Origin: Oegoconia quadripuncta
Taxonomy: Eukaryota > Arthropoda > Insecta > Lepidoptera > Autostichidae
Length of the DNA: 64,000 nt
Reading direction: 5' to 3'
Assembly (NCBI GenBank): GCA_949316235.1
Contig: OX438751.1
Coordinates: 5,170,413 to 5,234,412, forward strand
Shown: positions 11,001-21,241 of the stretch, piece after piece
Numbering within the stretch: position 1 is the stretch's first letter
How the letters are laid out: each line of letters opens with the position of its first letter
Notes under the pieces: generated by a model
Database searches by the model: none
Told to the model about the DNA's origin: nothing
What the model saw: only the letters and a program-made list of their open reading frames with translations
Position numbers and translations under genes: made by a program

Positions 11001-11892
11001 CATTGAAAATTGTCGGGATATTAAAGAAATGTTGCATCGACAAAAGCTAGATTACAAATAAAATCAAGAATGGAATAGCCTGTTAATGGTGAGTCTTCAG
11101 TATCATCCAGAATATCACACAATAATATTTTATCGATCTGTAGCTGTAGAAGGGCTTTATTTTATAGTGTTGAAACAAAAGATAATGTTAAGGGAAGGAC
11201 AAACTTCATTTAGTCTAAAATCGCATGATTGAGACACTCGTTAACAGTTAACATATTACCAAGGACAGAAACTTCAAACATGGTGGACAAGTTTATCTCA
11301 ACACAAGAAATTCCTATAAGAAGACGTTAACCGCTTCACATAAGATTGTCTCAAGAAATATCATCATACCGTTGGCGATTGCAGATTTTTTGCGACCTCC
11401 ACACCATCACTTCCCAACTAGCGATAGGATATAACAGAATTCCTATTCCACTTTTACGACACTCAAAGAGACGAGTTAGTCCCATTTTTTACTCTGCCGG
11501 ATATCACAAAGTAGCAGCGGAATAAAGAGTTATGTTACAATACATCACGTCCATTACATTTGAAGGAATATGTGCTCGCCAGACGGAATTGGACTTAAGA
11601 TGGACTACGTTTCTCCATTTCTTGTGAAGATTAATTGTAGCACTCAGAGTAACTGAAATAATTTTGGTATAGTCTTATCTATACCTTAGAAGACTTGATT
11701 AGCTAGGGACAACTAAAATAAATTGGATGAACGTTGAACCAATTCGAAACAAATCAAATCATATTATAATTAAAATTAATGTGGTTATAGGTAGGTATGT
11801 AACATTGTCAAATGTCTTTAGTTCTCTAAGTTCTTGCCAGCTACCATAATACGGAAGAAAGCTCAATAGTCTCATTACTGATACAATATAAA
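8037..11892. other. Long stretch without recognisable genes or repeats
   Basis: There are no repeat families and no clear coding sequence. Two frames are somewhat long: 9428-9781 (+, 117 codons) and 10564-10941 (-, 125 codons). Neither shows a domain, signal peptide or family motif that I recognise. This is the least repetitive block of the left half and may be ancient intron or intergenic DNA. Confidence 0.5.
9093..9107. promoter_or_regulatory. RFX X-box-like palindrome
   Basis: cgttgctaggcaacg is a perfect 6-bp inverted repeat around tag and resembles the RFX-factor X-box (GTTGCN RGCAAC type). No adjacent gene is visible, so function is only a possibility. Confidence 0.3.
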
Positions 11893-12141
11893 AATGTGAC
11901 ATGCTGTCGGCACAAGGTATCAAGTAGAGACGTTGCAAAATTCGATGTGCCTACAAACGTAACACAAACTAAAAATATGACCTAGTATCGACACAGGGTG
12001 TCAGCAAAAATTGAGACAGATTGCACAATTCAATGTGAACCACACAATGTATAAATGTAACACAAAGTAAGAATGTAACATGGCTTCAGCACAACGTATC
12101 TGTACAAATTGTGACAAGTTGCAAAATTCTATGTGGACGAC
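11893..12141 (+). repeat. Diverged three-copy tandem repeat
   Basis: Three units start at 11893, 11974 and 12072 (81 and 98 bp long, the third partial). Each has aatgtgacatgctgtcggcacaaggtatc-like, gttgcaaaattcgatgtg-like and (first two) gtaacacaaactaa-like blocks in the same order. Divergence is high, so the array is old. No coding frame is conserved across the units. Confidence 0.6.
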
Positions 12142-12711
12142 AGATTTTGTTAATTATTTCAGATACATGTTGTGAAACAAAGTGTAGGCGAGGCAGACAC
12201 AAACATAACTTATGAAATTGACCACAATTTCTGTTGGTACTATATTAGGAAGTAAACGTCCCATTGGTATCCCACAATTTTTAAAAATCGATCTATCAAT
12301 TCATCATGGGACAAATAGAATATTCGCTAAATAAATTATGTCACGTTTACCGTCTATTAGGTTGAACAATGCACCATTACCAATGTACTTAAGGCAGATG
12401 GGAAAGGAAACCCCAAAAGGGTGCGGACATTGTCGGGAATAGCCGGAATCCTCGGAAGTTCGGACACGTATCGCATAAATCTAGCCAACTCTACTGAGAA
12501 CTGGCTTTGTAATAGAAGAAATATAGAGTACGATTATGATATCATAGACTATTTTTTGTAATGGAATGAAAAAATCAGAAGTTTATTGACAATGACGAGG
12601 TGAATCACTCATCTAGCAGACCGGCCATCTATTTATTAATTAATGATTGGTTGGAGATGATGTGAAATAGCGTGATATACAAACCGAACCGAGAAGTATT
12701 CGAGCTATTTT
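12142..12711. other. Unrecognised spacer
   Basis: No supported feature. Confidence 0.45.
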
Positions 12712-12812
12712 GACCCTAACAGCCGGAACACAACCTATCAATATTGGAGTACTGACGTCAGGATTAGAAAAGTGGTGAACCAGGTGGGCATTTAAAATCA
12801 ACCCCTAGTTCC
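12712..12812 (-). mobile_element. Diverged SINE-C fragment
   Basis: ctaacagccggaacacaacctatcaatattgg and ccaggtgggcatttaaaat match the centre of SINE-C in the same order. Both ends are missing. Confidence 0.45.
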
Positions 12813-13355
12813 CCCTGGAACACTTGACGCCGCTTGAAATCGACTTCGCGAGCACCGTATTTATAACACAGATAATAATACTTACTGTCTAGATGCTACT
12901 GACTATTTCACACAAGCTCAGATTTATACAAAGGCAACTCCTCTTACAAAATTCCTAGCTCTACAGACAAAGTATTGCCAGCATTTTCTCAGATAGCGAC
13001 TGTGGGATCGTCCTTTCAATTTCTATTATTCAGTGTCCGAAAGAGGGCTCAGCAAAACCATATAATATGTACACACATATGTATAGCGTGTATACAATAA
13101 CAATCTTGTGTTAGTGAAACGTTGTATGTATTCCCTAAAGGGTTTAAATGGGCCTGTATTCTTTATACTATACCACGTAATATAATTATTTTAAATTGAA
13201 AATTTGAAGTATTTGAAGACAAATTAAATTATTAGGATATCTTTACATTTTTTATTTTTATTCACCATCACAGGAAGGACGTCCATAGCTGAACATATGC
13301 GTCCCCCATTATTATTACAGAATTAACGAAATGAAACCATATAATCATCTAATCT
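12813..13355. other. Spacer with a short LINE-beta 3' scrap
   Basis: At about 13269-13315, tcacaggaaggacgtccatagctgaacata resembles the reverse complement of the LINE-beta end. The rest is unrecognised. Confidence 0.4.
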
Positions 13356-13606
13356 AACTAATATTGGGAATGCGAAAGTTTGTATGTTTGTTGCTCAATC
13401 ACGCCGAAACGGATGAACGGATTTGGCTGAAATTTGGGATATAGATAGAATACGGTACATTCTATCTATATCCCAAATTTCAGCCAAATCCGATTAAGGC
13501 AGGATAGTTTTTATGTGAATGAAAGTGAGTAGTTGCCGCGGGATAAACAAATTAAATATATCCACCATAAAGCTATTCCAGGCAGAAGCCGCGGGCGGAA
13601 AGCTAG
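13356..13606 (-). mobile_element. CCGCGG-type repeat with internal inverted duplication
   Basis: It is the reverse of the family at 6860: tgcgaaagtttgtatg at the left and cagaagccgcgggcggaaagctag at the right. A 34-bp piece of its own sequence is repeated in inverted orientation, giving perfect arms at 13418-13451 and 13459-13492 around a 7-bp loop. Confidence 0.75.
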
Positions 13607-13639
13607 TATATTAATAATAACTATCAATTTGAAATTACT

Positions 13640-13880
13640 TAACTAATAAAAACAAGGAGCAGTGTAAGGCTGATCTAGACGGAGAGGAATATGCTTCATA
13701 TTTCGCTGCCATGACGCCAAAAGGTTCGACCATTCGCGACGTACACGTGGAAGGTGTCCTTACGTGTCTTCAGCGCACGTGGGGTATGTCGCTAAGATTG
13801 TCTACAAGCCACTTTCGCAACGCATCAGCGCCGAATCGAGAGTCGCCATGGCCGAAATCGGTCGGAGGACATATTGTGTA
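13640..13880 (-). repeat. Dispersed lepidopteran repeat, part
   Basis: On the minus strand it reads atgtcctccgaccgatttcggccatggcg, then agtggcttgtagacaatcttagcgacataccccacgtgcgc, then caccttccacgtgtacgtcgcgaatgg. I recognise this arrangement as a common lepidopteran interspersed repeat. An open frame runs about 80 codons on the plus strand (13633-13879) but has no family motif, so I treat it as an accident of GC-rich repeat sequence. Confidence 0.5.
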
Positions 13881-13999
13881 ATCGTTTTTAGTGCTCAGTA
13901 ACAAAAATGGCAATGCGCAACAAATTGTCTAATCATCTCATTATCTTTGTTTTATATTCAGGTTTCGTATTTCACCTTTGTTTTGACGAATCACAAATG

Positions 14000-14130
14000 G
14001 TAACATTTAATATTTAAAAAGAGCAACCCTTGAGTTTCTTACTCGTTCTTCTTTGGGGAGTCAGCATTATGAATGAGCAGCGGTCTAAAGAATTGTCGGT
14101 TTTTGCAAGTTATGTATTCAAACTTAATAT
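14000..14130 (+). mobile_element. LINE-delta 3' UTR fragment
   Basis: aaaagagcaacccttgagtttcttactcgttcttctttggggagtcagc matches the 3' UTR seen at 17681-17945 (+) and, inverted, downstream of the LINE-delta ORF remnant at 53457-53820. The ORF 14030-14269 merely overlaps it. Confidence 0.6.
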
Positions 14131-14283
14131 TAAAAACGAAAATGCACCGGTAAAAGGTGTATACCCAAAAGTGAAGTATCGAAAAACAACTTTCTATTTA
14201 AAAAAAAAAAGCATAAAAATATACTTTCAAAACGAACAAGCCAGTCGTCAACATCAGGTATCGTATTGAATAAAAACTTCTAA

Positions 14284-14515
14284 CAGAAATGATGATAGAT
14301 TGACTCTGTTATCGAAACAGAAGGTTGCGGGTTCGAATCCCGTTAAGGGGTAAATATTGTATGATGAATAATTTATTGTTGTATCAATAAATAGTCATGT
14401 ATTTATCGTCTATCCTTTGTCTATCCATATACTTAATACAGGCTTTGCCTACCTTGGCGCTAGATAATAATTGGGTAAGTGTCCAAAATGTTTATTATTA
14501 TTATTTATTAACCTT
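14284..14515 (+). mobile_element. Diverged SINE-A
   Basis: The B box is intact (ggttgcgggttcgaatcccgttaagggg) and is followed by a SINE-A-like body: ctatccatatacttaatacaggctttgcc, then gggtaagtgtccaaaatgtttatt and an (ATT)n tail. The A-box half is degraded. Confidence 0.6.
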
Positions 14516-14574
14516 AGACGAAAAACGACGAGTGTTATCTGTATGACGGCGTTCTCTGTCTCTTTCTTTTTTTT

Positions 14575-14960
14575 TTTTATTAAAAACTGGTTTCGCGTTT
14601 GACTACAATCTCACCTGATGGAAAGTGACGATGTAGCCGAAGATGTATCACGTGCACCCAGTAAATGCCTATTCACTCTAGACTTGAAGATCCCAAGGTT
14701 GTAAGTGTAGGAAAAAACCGATGCGGGCAGTGAGTTCCATACCTTAGCAGTCCGCATTATAAATGATGAAGCAAAGCGCTTAGTGCGGATGTTCGGTATG
14801 TTGACAACATATGGTTGTCCGAAGATCCGAATGTTGTTTCTCTCTCTCTGTGGATCCAGTTTTTGTCTCCAGTCCAGATCCAGAATCTCAATAAAGCGTT
14901 GGTCTGATTTGAGTGCGGTTCTTTTGTATTTAAGATACAGGAAATAAATAATAAAATAAA
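14575..14960 (-). mobile_element. LINE-zeta C-terminal fragment
   Basis: The plus strand reads acaatctcacctgatggaaagtg, then atgcctattcactctagacttgaagat, then gcgggcagtgagttccatac and gatgaagcaaagcgcttagtgcg. This is the antisense of a Jockey-like LINE C-terminus (consensus: a KRFASSF-type block, a WN-LP block and a short LGxFK block). The minus strand is broken by stops and shifts. A related copy lies at 46900-47290. Confidence 0.5.
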
Positions 14961-15190
14961 TAAATAAATATTTCGAACACTTACACTAATCATCTAGTCC
15001 CAAACTAAGCTTCCTCTAATAGCTATGTATGACAAAAATCGGTTCAGTCGTTTTGATGATATTGAACTTTTAAAACAGATTTGTATACCTTGAAGATATT
15101 ATTGTTTGTTACTCGGGAGTTTTCTAAACAATTTATGTTATTTACTATTCTAGTTTAAGTGAAATGGCGGGCCTCTCAAATAACCTCAAA

Positions 15191-15204
15191 GTAACCATAG
15201 CAAC
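15191..15204. promoter_or_regulatory. RFX X-box consensus match
   Basis: gtaaccatagcaac matches GTNRCC(N0-3)RGYAAC exactly. It lies about 40 bp from tttaagtgaaatggcgg. The minus-strand open frame 15145-15576 (143 codons) crosses it but has no recognisable domain. Function is speculative. Confidence 0.3.
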
Positions 15205-15399
15205 GAGGACAGGGACCGTTCCACGATCATAATAAAGGTCTCGAATCAAAGTCTCGTAACTAGATACGCTATCTGACAAAGGAAACGTGAGAATGGGAAA
15301 GGTGTCCCCTCGGAAATTACTTAGAATGACTTGCGGAAGGTACAAGTATGTTTGTTTTGTCAGGGAGCAAATAGTTTTTGCTCGGTCTACGTAGCGGTG

Positions 15400-15520
15400 C
15401 TGGTTATTATTATTATTAGGAGCCCATACTGTCCAACTACTGGGCAATGGCCTCCCTCCTCTCTCTCCACGCCTTTGTCCCGGTTTTCCTCTGACCAGTT
15501 GGTGGTGTTGGTTATCAAAA
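15400..15520 (-). repeat. Probable LINE fragment
   Basis: agcccatactgtccaactactgggcaatggcctccctcctctctctccacgcctttgtcccggtt resembles the antisense of a lepidopteran LINE C-terminal segment. It is short and diverged. It is preceded by an (ATT)n run. Confidence 0.4.
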
Positions 15521-16235
15521 TTATCAAAAGTATACCTGTGAAGATAAAACATTATTGATTTGATTATTGATTCCATTTGATTTATATCAAGTACAATCTG
15601 AAACAGATAAATAAATTAAGAGGGTTTATCCCACACGGCATTCCACGGCTAAACGAACACAATTTTAGATCGCGGTGTCATTTTTTCAACGTCATAGATA
15701 GCGAGGGCAACCTTTGGAAACAGATACCCTTCGCCCTTCCCCCCGGAACAAATTACCTCATGTTATCCATGCATGACGTGAGACAGAGTAAAATCATACC
15801 GGGAAGGTGGAGGTATTGGAGTAGCGATGTAATGTGAATTTCAAGGCACTGGCTTCGCGAGTCCCGCTTCAACAGTTGGTTACATTTACGAAGGATGCTT
15901 CTGGTCGACCGGCGTTAGGGCCGGCGGTTTCGAGGCTAAAAGTCATATAAAAGCCAAGCGCAATATTGTATAAAGTGCTTAGGTGAAGAATGAAAAGGTA
16001 GAATAGAAGTGGAAGTAGATTCTCAAAATGGCTGAACCGACTTAGTGAGGTTGGTTCTTAGCCATGTTTGATGGAAATCAGTTAAGCTGTTTCGAAGATA
16101 TTTCATTTTAACATAGTTAATTTATTTATCTGGATGATATATACTTCATAAGTAGGTATTGGTTCGGGGATCTTCTAAATTTTCAATTTATAAATTATAT
16201 ATATTTCAAACATCTTTGTAAATGATGTCCACTCT
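15521..16235. other. Unrecognised spacer
   Basis: A short open frame at 15577-15837 has no recognisable domain. The segment at about 16055-16105 (catgtttgatggaaatcagttaagctgtttcg) resembles the 'aaatccgtt' tails of nearby repeats and recurs near 38755. Confidence 0.4.
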
Positions 16236-16346
16236 TAACCTGATGAACGTCGCAGTATGTCGTTGGATGCCGGCCGCTTCAAACCGTTCTCTCTGGAAAT
16301 CAATGGGACCTATGTTCAGCAGTGGATATCTTGTGGCTGATATGAC
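16236..16346 (+). mobile_element. LINE-beta 3' end fragment
   Basis: It translates to a diverged CRWMPAASNRSLWKSMG block, which matches the AGSRWMQ/WRSLGEA block of LINE-beta. The 3' end follows: tgttcagcagtggatatcttgtggctgatatg. Confidence 0.6.
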
Positions 16347-16376
16347 ATTGATAAAAAATCTTTGTTATTGCATATA

Positions 16377-16732
16377 TTAGGTCCTTACCTATGAAATTGG
16401 CGTTTCGTATGAAGAACCATACAAACATTTTTTTGCGAACGGCAAATCCAAATTTAGCTAAACTTTGTGTGTATTATCGATAACTTAAGTTAAATATAGG
16501 CAGTGTTAATTTTTCTAAGAAATAATATGGGAAGCAAATGAAAAGAGCTGTGTTCAAGTTTTTTTATTATGTGATTTAGCACAGACATTAAAAAATATTT
16601 TATATGAAACCTTGAAAATATATTCCATTTTACAAATAAAAAAACAAATTTGGTAATAGCTACGGAATCGTAGAAATTGGCACATATGATTAACGAAGAA
16701 AAAAATCTCTAATTTCATAGGTAAAGACGTAA
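16377..16732 (+). mobile_element. Mariner-like MITE, copy 1
   Basis: This 356-bp element has terminal inverted repeats: ttaggtccttacctatgaaattggcg on the left and ctaatttcataggtaaagacgtaa on the right. TA flanks both ends (16375-16376 and 16733-16734), the expected Tc1/mariner target duplication. It encodes no transposase. Copy 2 lies inverted at 31471-31850 and shares the interior (gaacggcaaatccaaatttagctaaactttgtgtg). Confidence 0.8.
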
Positions 16733-17065
16733 TATTTTACAGGCCACAGCTCAAAATAGTGGTGATTATAACAGCAGACGGCCCGAAGACTGGAATTCCT
16801 TTAGGGGTTCATCATAGCCTGTCGGCTAGTACACTCGACATTGAATTGGTCATCTTGACCGTTCTATTACCGGCAAATATGGACCTGATGTGTAACCCTT
16901 CCGAAAGGGTCCGAGTTACGCCGAGGACAGACCACCTGCGCGCAATATGACGACATTAATATTTATTGAAATTTATCTTCTGGGAAATTGAATTCGGTTT
17001 GTAATTTCTCGTGTTACTGTTTTCTGGGGGATTATATTTTAACGTACTTAAAGGTTGTCAACGAT

Positions 17066-17346
17066 TAAATAAATAATAGTAAATATCCTTGGACATGCAC
17101 ACAATGCCATCTAGTTCCACTTTAAGCAACTATATAGACTTGTGTTGTGGATACTGGATGGTTGATATACTACAATAAATACATTTGTTTTTTGTAAATA
17201 AATACATATTATAAATGAAAACATCCATAACTCGGGTACACATGTCCGTATTCATAATTCAAACATATGCGCCTAGCGGGATTCGAACCCGCGTCCTTTT
17301 GGTATAGTGGTCAGAGTTTCTAACCATTACACCAAACAGGTCGTCG
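17066..17346 (-). mobile_element. SINE-B, near full length
   Basis: The minus strand carries the A box (gtttggtgtaatggttag), the B box (cgcgggttcgaatcccgctaggcgc), the ccgagttatggatgttttc body, gtggaactagatggcattgtg and an (ATT)n-like tail at 17066. Confidence 0.85.
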
Positions 17347-17554
17347 ATTATTTACGAATTTAAACCGATGATTAAAGTGAAAGTAATTGGATCAGTAGGG
17401 TGACCGCGAATACTTTCTCGCAATCGCTAACGCATTCATAAGTACATATATAACGTCACGAACTTTATCCCAAATGGGGTGGTCAGCGACATCCATAACA
17501 TTATTGTATGGTTGTTCTTAATATAAAAAGTTTAATACTCGTAACTACATCCAC

Positions 17555-17690
17555 ATTTGACCATGCATACGTGACAGGGGGTGAGATCATCGCCTTCAAA
17601 ACGTGCAAGTTTATAGATGTTTTTTGGATGAAAATCGCCTTTAATCCCATAATCGCCTTTTACGACACCCACGGGAAGAGACATTCATGG
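17555..17690 (-). repeat. Lepidopteran repeat fragment, inverse of 7405
   Basis: The minus strand reads catgaatgtctcttcccgtgggtgtcgtaaaaggcgattatggg, then aaacttgcacgttttgaaggcgatgatctcacc. It is the same family as 7405-7570 in opposite orientation. Confidence 0.5.
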
Positions 17691-17950
17691 ACATAACCAG
17701 CCCGTTCGCATAACCAGGCTATTTCACAATTAATAATGAAATATAAAATAATAATTAATAATTTTGTAATATAAAAACCTTTTTTTTAAAAAAGAGCAAT
17801 CTCTCGAGTTTCTTGTTGTTCCTCTCAGGGGAAAATTGTCTTTTGAATAAGCAGTAGCTTGAAAGATGTAAAATCTGACTATTTTAAGTGTACCCTGTGT
17901 ACCTACAAAATAAAGCTTAGGTATTTGATTTGAAAGATGAGTTGGTTGTA
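17681..17950 (+). mobile_element. LINE-delta 3' UTR
   Basis: It starts at the end of the ORF (tcatggacataacc, where TAA is the stop). It then contains ggctatttcacaattaataatgaaatataaa, agagcaatctctcgagtttcttgttgttcctctcaggggaaaattgtctttt and tgtacctacaaaataaagc (polyadenylation signal). It parallels the minus-strand copy at 53224-53457 block for block. Confidence 0.7.
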
Positions 17951-18451
17951 TTTCTTTTAGGTACGAAACCTCACTCATTCATGCTGACATTTAAAATGTT
18001 TGGCAACCTAGTAAAGGATACTAAAGTAGCCACAAATTTTGTAATAAACTCTTTTAGTTTCTCTTTTAATGATCTTTAAAGATTTTCTCAGTTAGATTAA
18101 TGATATTCTCAGATATTGCAACAAGCTAATAGTCGAGATTCTGCATCGTTCATTTGACACAAATTTCCGCAAGATGCATATTGCTAATTTAACTGCAACC
18201 AAACCCGGTGGGTATATAATTAATCTCCGGTACATGTCTGTCGTGCAGTGTTGTCCCTTGCGAATAGTCGTTAGCGTGAGGGATGATAGAATGGGGTATG
18301 AGGGTCGCTTAATCTATCGATGATTAGAGACATGGTGAAATGAAATACAGACTACACAGTCTAGTTTGGGCATCAGTTTCCCACAATTCTGTTGATGGCG
18401 ACACATTTTTCTTGTATATTAATAGTTAAATTTTGTTAAGTTAAAAGTTGT
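17951..18451. other. Unrecognised spacer
   Basis: No supported feature. gtgcagtgttgtcccttgcgaatagtcgttagcgtgaggg (18245-18285) is locally GC-rich but not identified. Confidence 0.4.
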
Positions 18452-18555
18452 CCACCGACTAAATTTCATTCAAATCCGTTTAGCCAATTAGGCGTGAGAA
18501 GGTAAGAAAAACACATAGGTACATATACACACAAACTTTCGCATTCATAATATTT
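18452..18555 (+). repeat. 3' tail of a dispersed repeat
   Basis: aaatttcattcaaatccgtttagccaattaggcgtgagaagg...acacaaactttcgcattcataatatt is the tail shared by the CCGCGG-type repeats and related lepidopteran elements. The head is missing. Confidence 0.55.
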
Positions 18556-18877
18556 AATATAAATAAATGAAATAATAAATAACAAATATAAATATATAAT
18601 ATTAAATACCGCATATATAAAATTGGACCTACATAATTGAGGAGAGAAATAAATGTTATATAGATTGATGATAAACGCATGTGTAAAATCGTGCTCTGGT
18701 GACCTTGAGCTTGTCCCATGAGAGTGTATAATCATTAATCTATATTTTATTTATATATTTAAGGAAATAAATTAAATATAGCTTTTAACACAGTCGGTTT
18801 GATCTACATGAATGATAAAATTATTTGTTTCCTCGGGCTTTTCCATATTTTCAGTTTATAATACTTCATTTTATTTA

Positions 18878-19271
18878 GACGACCAGTTGGTGTAGTGGAT
18901 AGTGACCCTATCAGCGAAACCAACGGTTGAGGGTTCGAATCCCGCGAGGGGTAAATGTTTGTGTGATGAACACGAACATTTATTCCCGAGTCTTGGATGT
19001 TTATATAAATATTTATGTATGTTTATCCGTTATCTAGTATCCATAGCACAAGCTTTGCTTAGTTTGGGACTAGATGATTGGTGTAAGTGTCCGAAATATT
19101 TATTTATTATTATTTATTTATTTATTCCCGAGTCATGGATGTTTATTATAAATATTTATGTATGTTTATCCGTTATCTAGTATCCATAGCACAAGCTTTG
19201 CTTAGTTTGGGACTAAATGATTGTTGTAAGTGTGTGAAATATTTATTTATTATATTATTATTTATTTACTA
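18878..19271 (+). mobile_element. SINE-A with tandemly duplicated 3' body
   Basis: The head gacgaccagttggtgtagtgg, B box gagggttcgaatcccgcgagggg and full body end in an ATT tail. A further 142-bp copy of the 3' body (from tattcccgagtcatgg; first copy at 18981, second at 19123) then follows with its own tail. The ORFs 18902-19180 and 19087-19272 are SINE shadows. Confidence 0.85.
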
Positions 19272-19713
19272 AGTTACACTTCGTGATGTACCAACCCTAT
19301 AAATTTATCTCCAAGAATATAACTCACATTTGTATGACCTCCATGATTTAATGCCGGTGAAACCATCTATATGACCATCTGTATATCCTATTAGAATTAT
19401 CTTCTTTACGATTCTATTCACGTACATATTACGCTTATAACGAGGCATTACCATGGAAAGCAATGGCGGCGATACGGGGCCAATTTTGTGGGAAAATATA
19501 CGATGACGTCACCTTGACGTCACACATTTGATCGAACACTCGCGCTTAGACTGTTGACGTACGAAACTGGAGACACGATCACATTTGCGATAAAACCTCG
19601 TGTTACCGTTTATTTGTTTCTTGCATCAATAGTTATTAGTTGCTGAAAAGTGATAGCGAATGTCTTGTGTATACCTACTATAAACTTGTAAAACTATATA
19701 TATATATATATAT
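19272..19713. other. Spacer with paired CRE motifs
   Basis: No gene is recognised. The locally GC-richer 19450-19570 (aatggcggcgatacggggcc...) includes two tgacgtca sites. It is followed by a (TA)n run at about 19697-19715. Confidence 0.4.
19504..19522. promoter_or_regulatory. Two CRE palindromes
   Basis: TGACGTCA occurs at 19504-19511 and 19515-19522, 11 bp apart. This is the CREB/ATF consensus. A third copy lies at 20105-20112 inside an inverted-repeat element, so these may be transposon-derived rather than host promoter sites. Confidence 0.35.
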
Positions 19714-19960
19714 ATTTATGCACAACGGGTTGGTACTTGGCCTCAATCAACCTGATGTTAAGTGAAGATGAGGTCGAAGGTGGAAGCGAAGTGACCCGGA
19801 AACCCCAACACATTTGGGGGACTGGCTATGTTATCTCTGACAACCGGAACACAACAATGCTATTAACATTGGTGCTTGGCGGCAGATTTAGATAAGATGG
19901 TGGTAGAAGATAAGGGAGGTAGAAACCCAATGTTGTTTACATTGAGCCACGGAGGCGGTT
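19714..19960 (-). mobile_element. SINE-C, internally deleted
   Basis: Both ends are present: the minus-strand head aaccgcctccgtggctcaatgtaaac and the 3' end gttgtgcataaa. The B-box half of the head and the caccaaccaaaccgag segment are deleted between ggtggtag and cccaatgttg. Confidence 0.8.
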
Positions 19961-20075
19961 ATAATTAAAAATCAAAGTTAAAAAACTATACTCAATTGAT
20001 TTGAAAATGTTAGTGTTCTCTGATTTTCTGTTTTGAAAAGTTTCAATTTTATTTAGATTTATTATACAGCGTGAA

Positions 20076-20302
20076 TTTGAATTCGTGTATTTACCATTAA
20101 CTGGTGACGTCACTCTTGATTACGAACAACTTTCCCCAAGGAACCATAGTCGAATTCGATCAAAAAATTATCGAATACCCATACAAAGTAAACCATTCTG
20201 AAACCACCTTTAGTATGGAAGTCCAACAATTTTCCAGTGGAAAGTTGTTCGTAATCAGGTGTGGAGTCACCAGTAAATAGGAATTATACGAATTAAATTT
20301 TG
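20076..20302. mobile_element. MITE-like inverted-repeat element containing a CRE
   Basis: Left (actggtgacgtcactcttgattacgaacaactttcc) and right (ggaaagttgttcgtaatcaggtgtggagtcaccagt) segments are inverted copies of one another. Weaker similarity extends outward to gaattcgt/acgaatt, making arms of roughly 60 bp. No coding sequence is present. The left arm contains TGACGTCA; the right arm has it mutated to tggagtca. Confidence 0.6.
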
Positions 20303-20384
20303 TATTTATTCCATTTATTGTATTATTCTGTATTTATTGTGAGTAATATCTATATACTTTTTTGTCTTATAAAATAGATAGATA

Positions 20385-20466
20385 GATAAGCATTTATTTG
20401 CATCCATGTACACACACATAACAAATTTTACATATGAAAAATACAACTAAAACAATAAAACACAAG
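20385..20466 (-). mobile_element. LINE 3' tail (tatcta type)
   Basis: On the minus strand it reads caactaaaacaa-type 3' UTR, then tatgtaaaatttgttatgtgtgtgtacatggatgcaaataaatgcttatctatctatcta. The same end occurs on the plus strand at 39845-39955. The family is not assigned. Confidence 0.55.
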
Positions 20467-20937
20467 TACAGAAACAAACAAATATTATATGTGTGCCGAA
20501 GTATACAAAAAGGCTACAGCTCAGTGTATGGATTTGCCCAAGGCGGGCAAAACACTGGTATTCTGCTGAAACCTGAGGGTTGGTCGTGGGACAAATGGAA
20601 TGTTGAAATGTGTTTGGTGTTATCAAATTAAAACTAACGTTATTGGTAAAAGAATATTGTGTAAGATTATTCCCGTAACATATTGGATTCAATTAATAGA
20701 ATATATGTACCTAATTAAGTTATTGAACCAAATTTATTATTATTATAGAATAAATTGATAATTAATGAAAAATTAAGAAATTATTGCAATTTGCGATTTC
20801 ATAGTCCTATAATCAAACCATTATTGCTATAAATCTTAATGTTTTGTCTTTTGTGAATTGTGTTACTATAACAGTGATGTTTTGTTAATGTATAGTTCTA
20901 CATTTTAAGTATCGCTCTTTGTCTGCAATAAAAAGCT
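20467..20937. other. Unrecognised spacer
   Basis: The part at about 20495-20600 may continue the LINE of 20385-20466, but I cannot support it. Confidence 0.35.
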
Positions 20938-21028
20938 TTAAATTGGTTTTCCTTCCGAGGGTTTGCTGGAAGAAATCTCTTACAGAGATAAACTCGCCGT
21001 TTGTGTATTGTAATTTCGGTCCTATGTT
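20938..21028 (+). mobile_element. LINE-gamma 3' UTR fragment
   Basis: gggtttgctggaagaaatctcttacagagataaactcgccgtttgtgtattg matches 6250-6300 of the LINE-gamma tail. Confidence 0.6.
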
Positions 21029-21241
21029 TGTTCAAACTTTTACAGATGTATTAAATTGGAATGTCGAATACCCTGTAATATTAGTTCACAATTCTAGAAC
21101 TGTAAACACTCGGCAATATAATTGACATTGCTATACTGTCTGAATAAATAAAAATATATATTCCATAATAGAATACCAAACAAACCACTATGGTCCAACT
21201 GCAATAATAATTGAAGAAACCGTAGATGATTAAATCATACG

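Noticed and set aside
13633..13879. 82-codon open frame as a host exon
   Set aside because: The minus strand matches a common lepidopteran interspersed repeat, which explains the GC-rich open sequence.
15145..15576. 143-codon minus-strand open frame as a gene
   Set aside because: Part of it is a LINE-like repeat plus an (ATT)n run translated as polyasparagine. The rest has no motif.
19695..19715. (TA)n run as a promoter TATA box
   Set aside because: Simple microsatellite directly beside a SINE-C 3' end, with no downstream gene.
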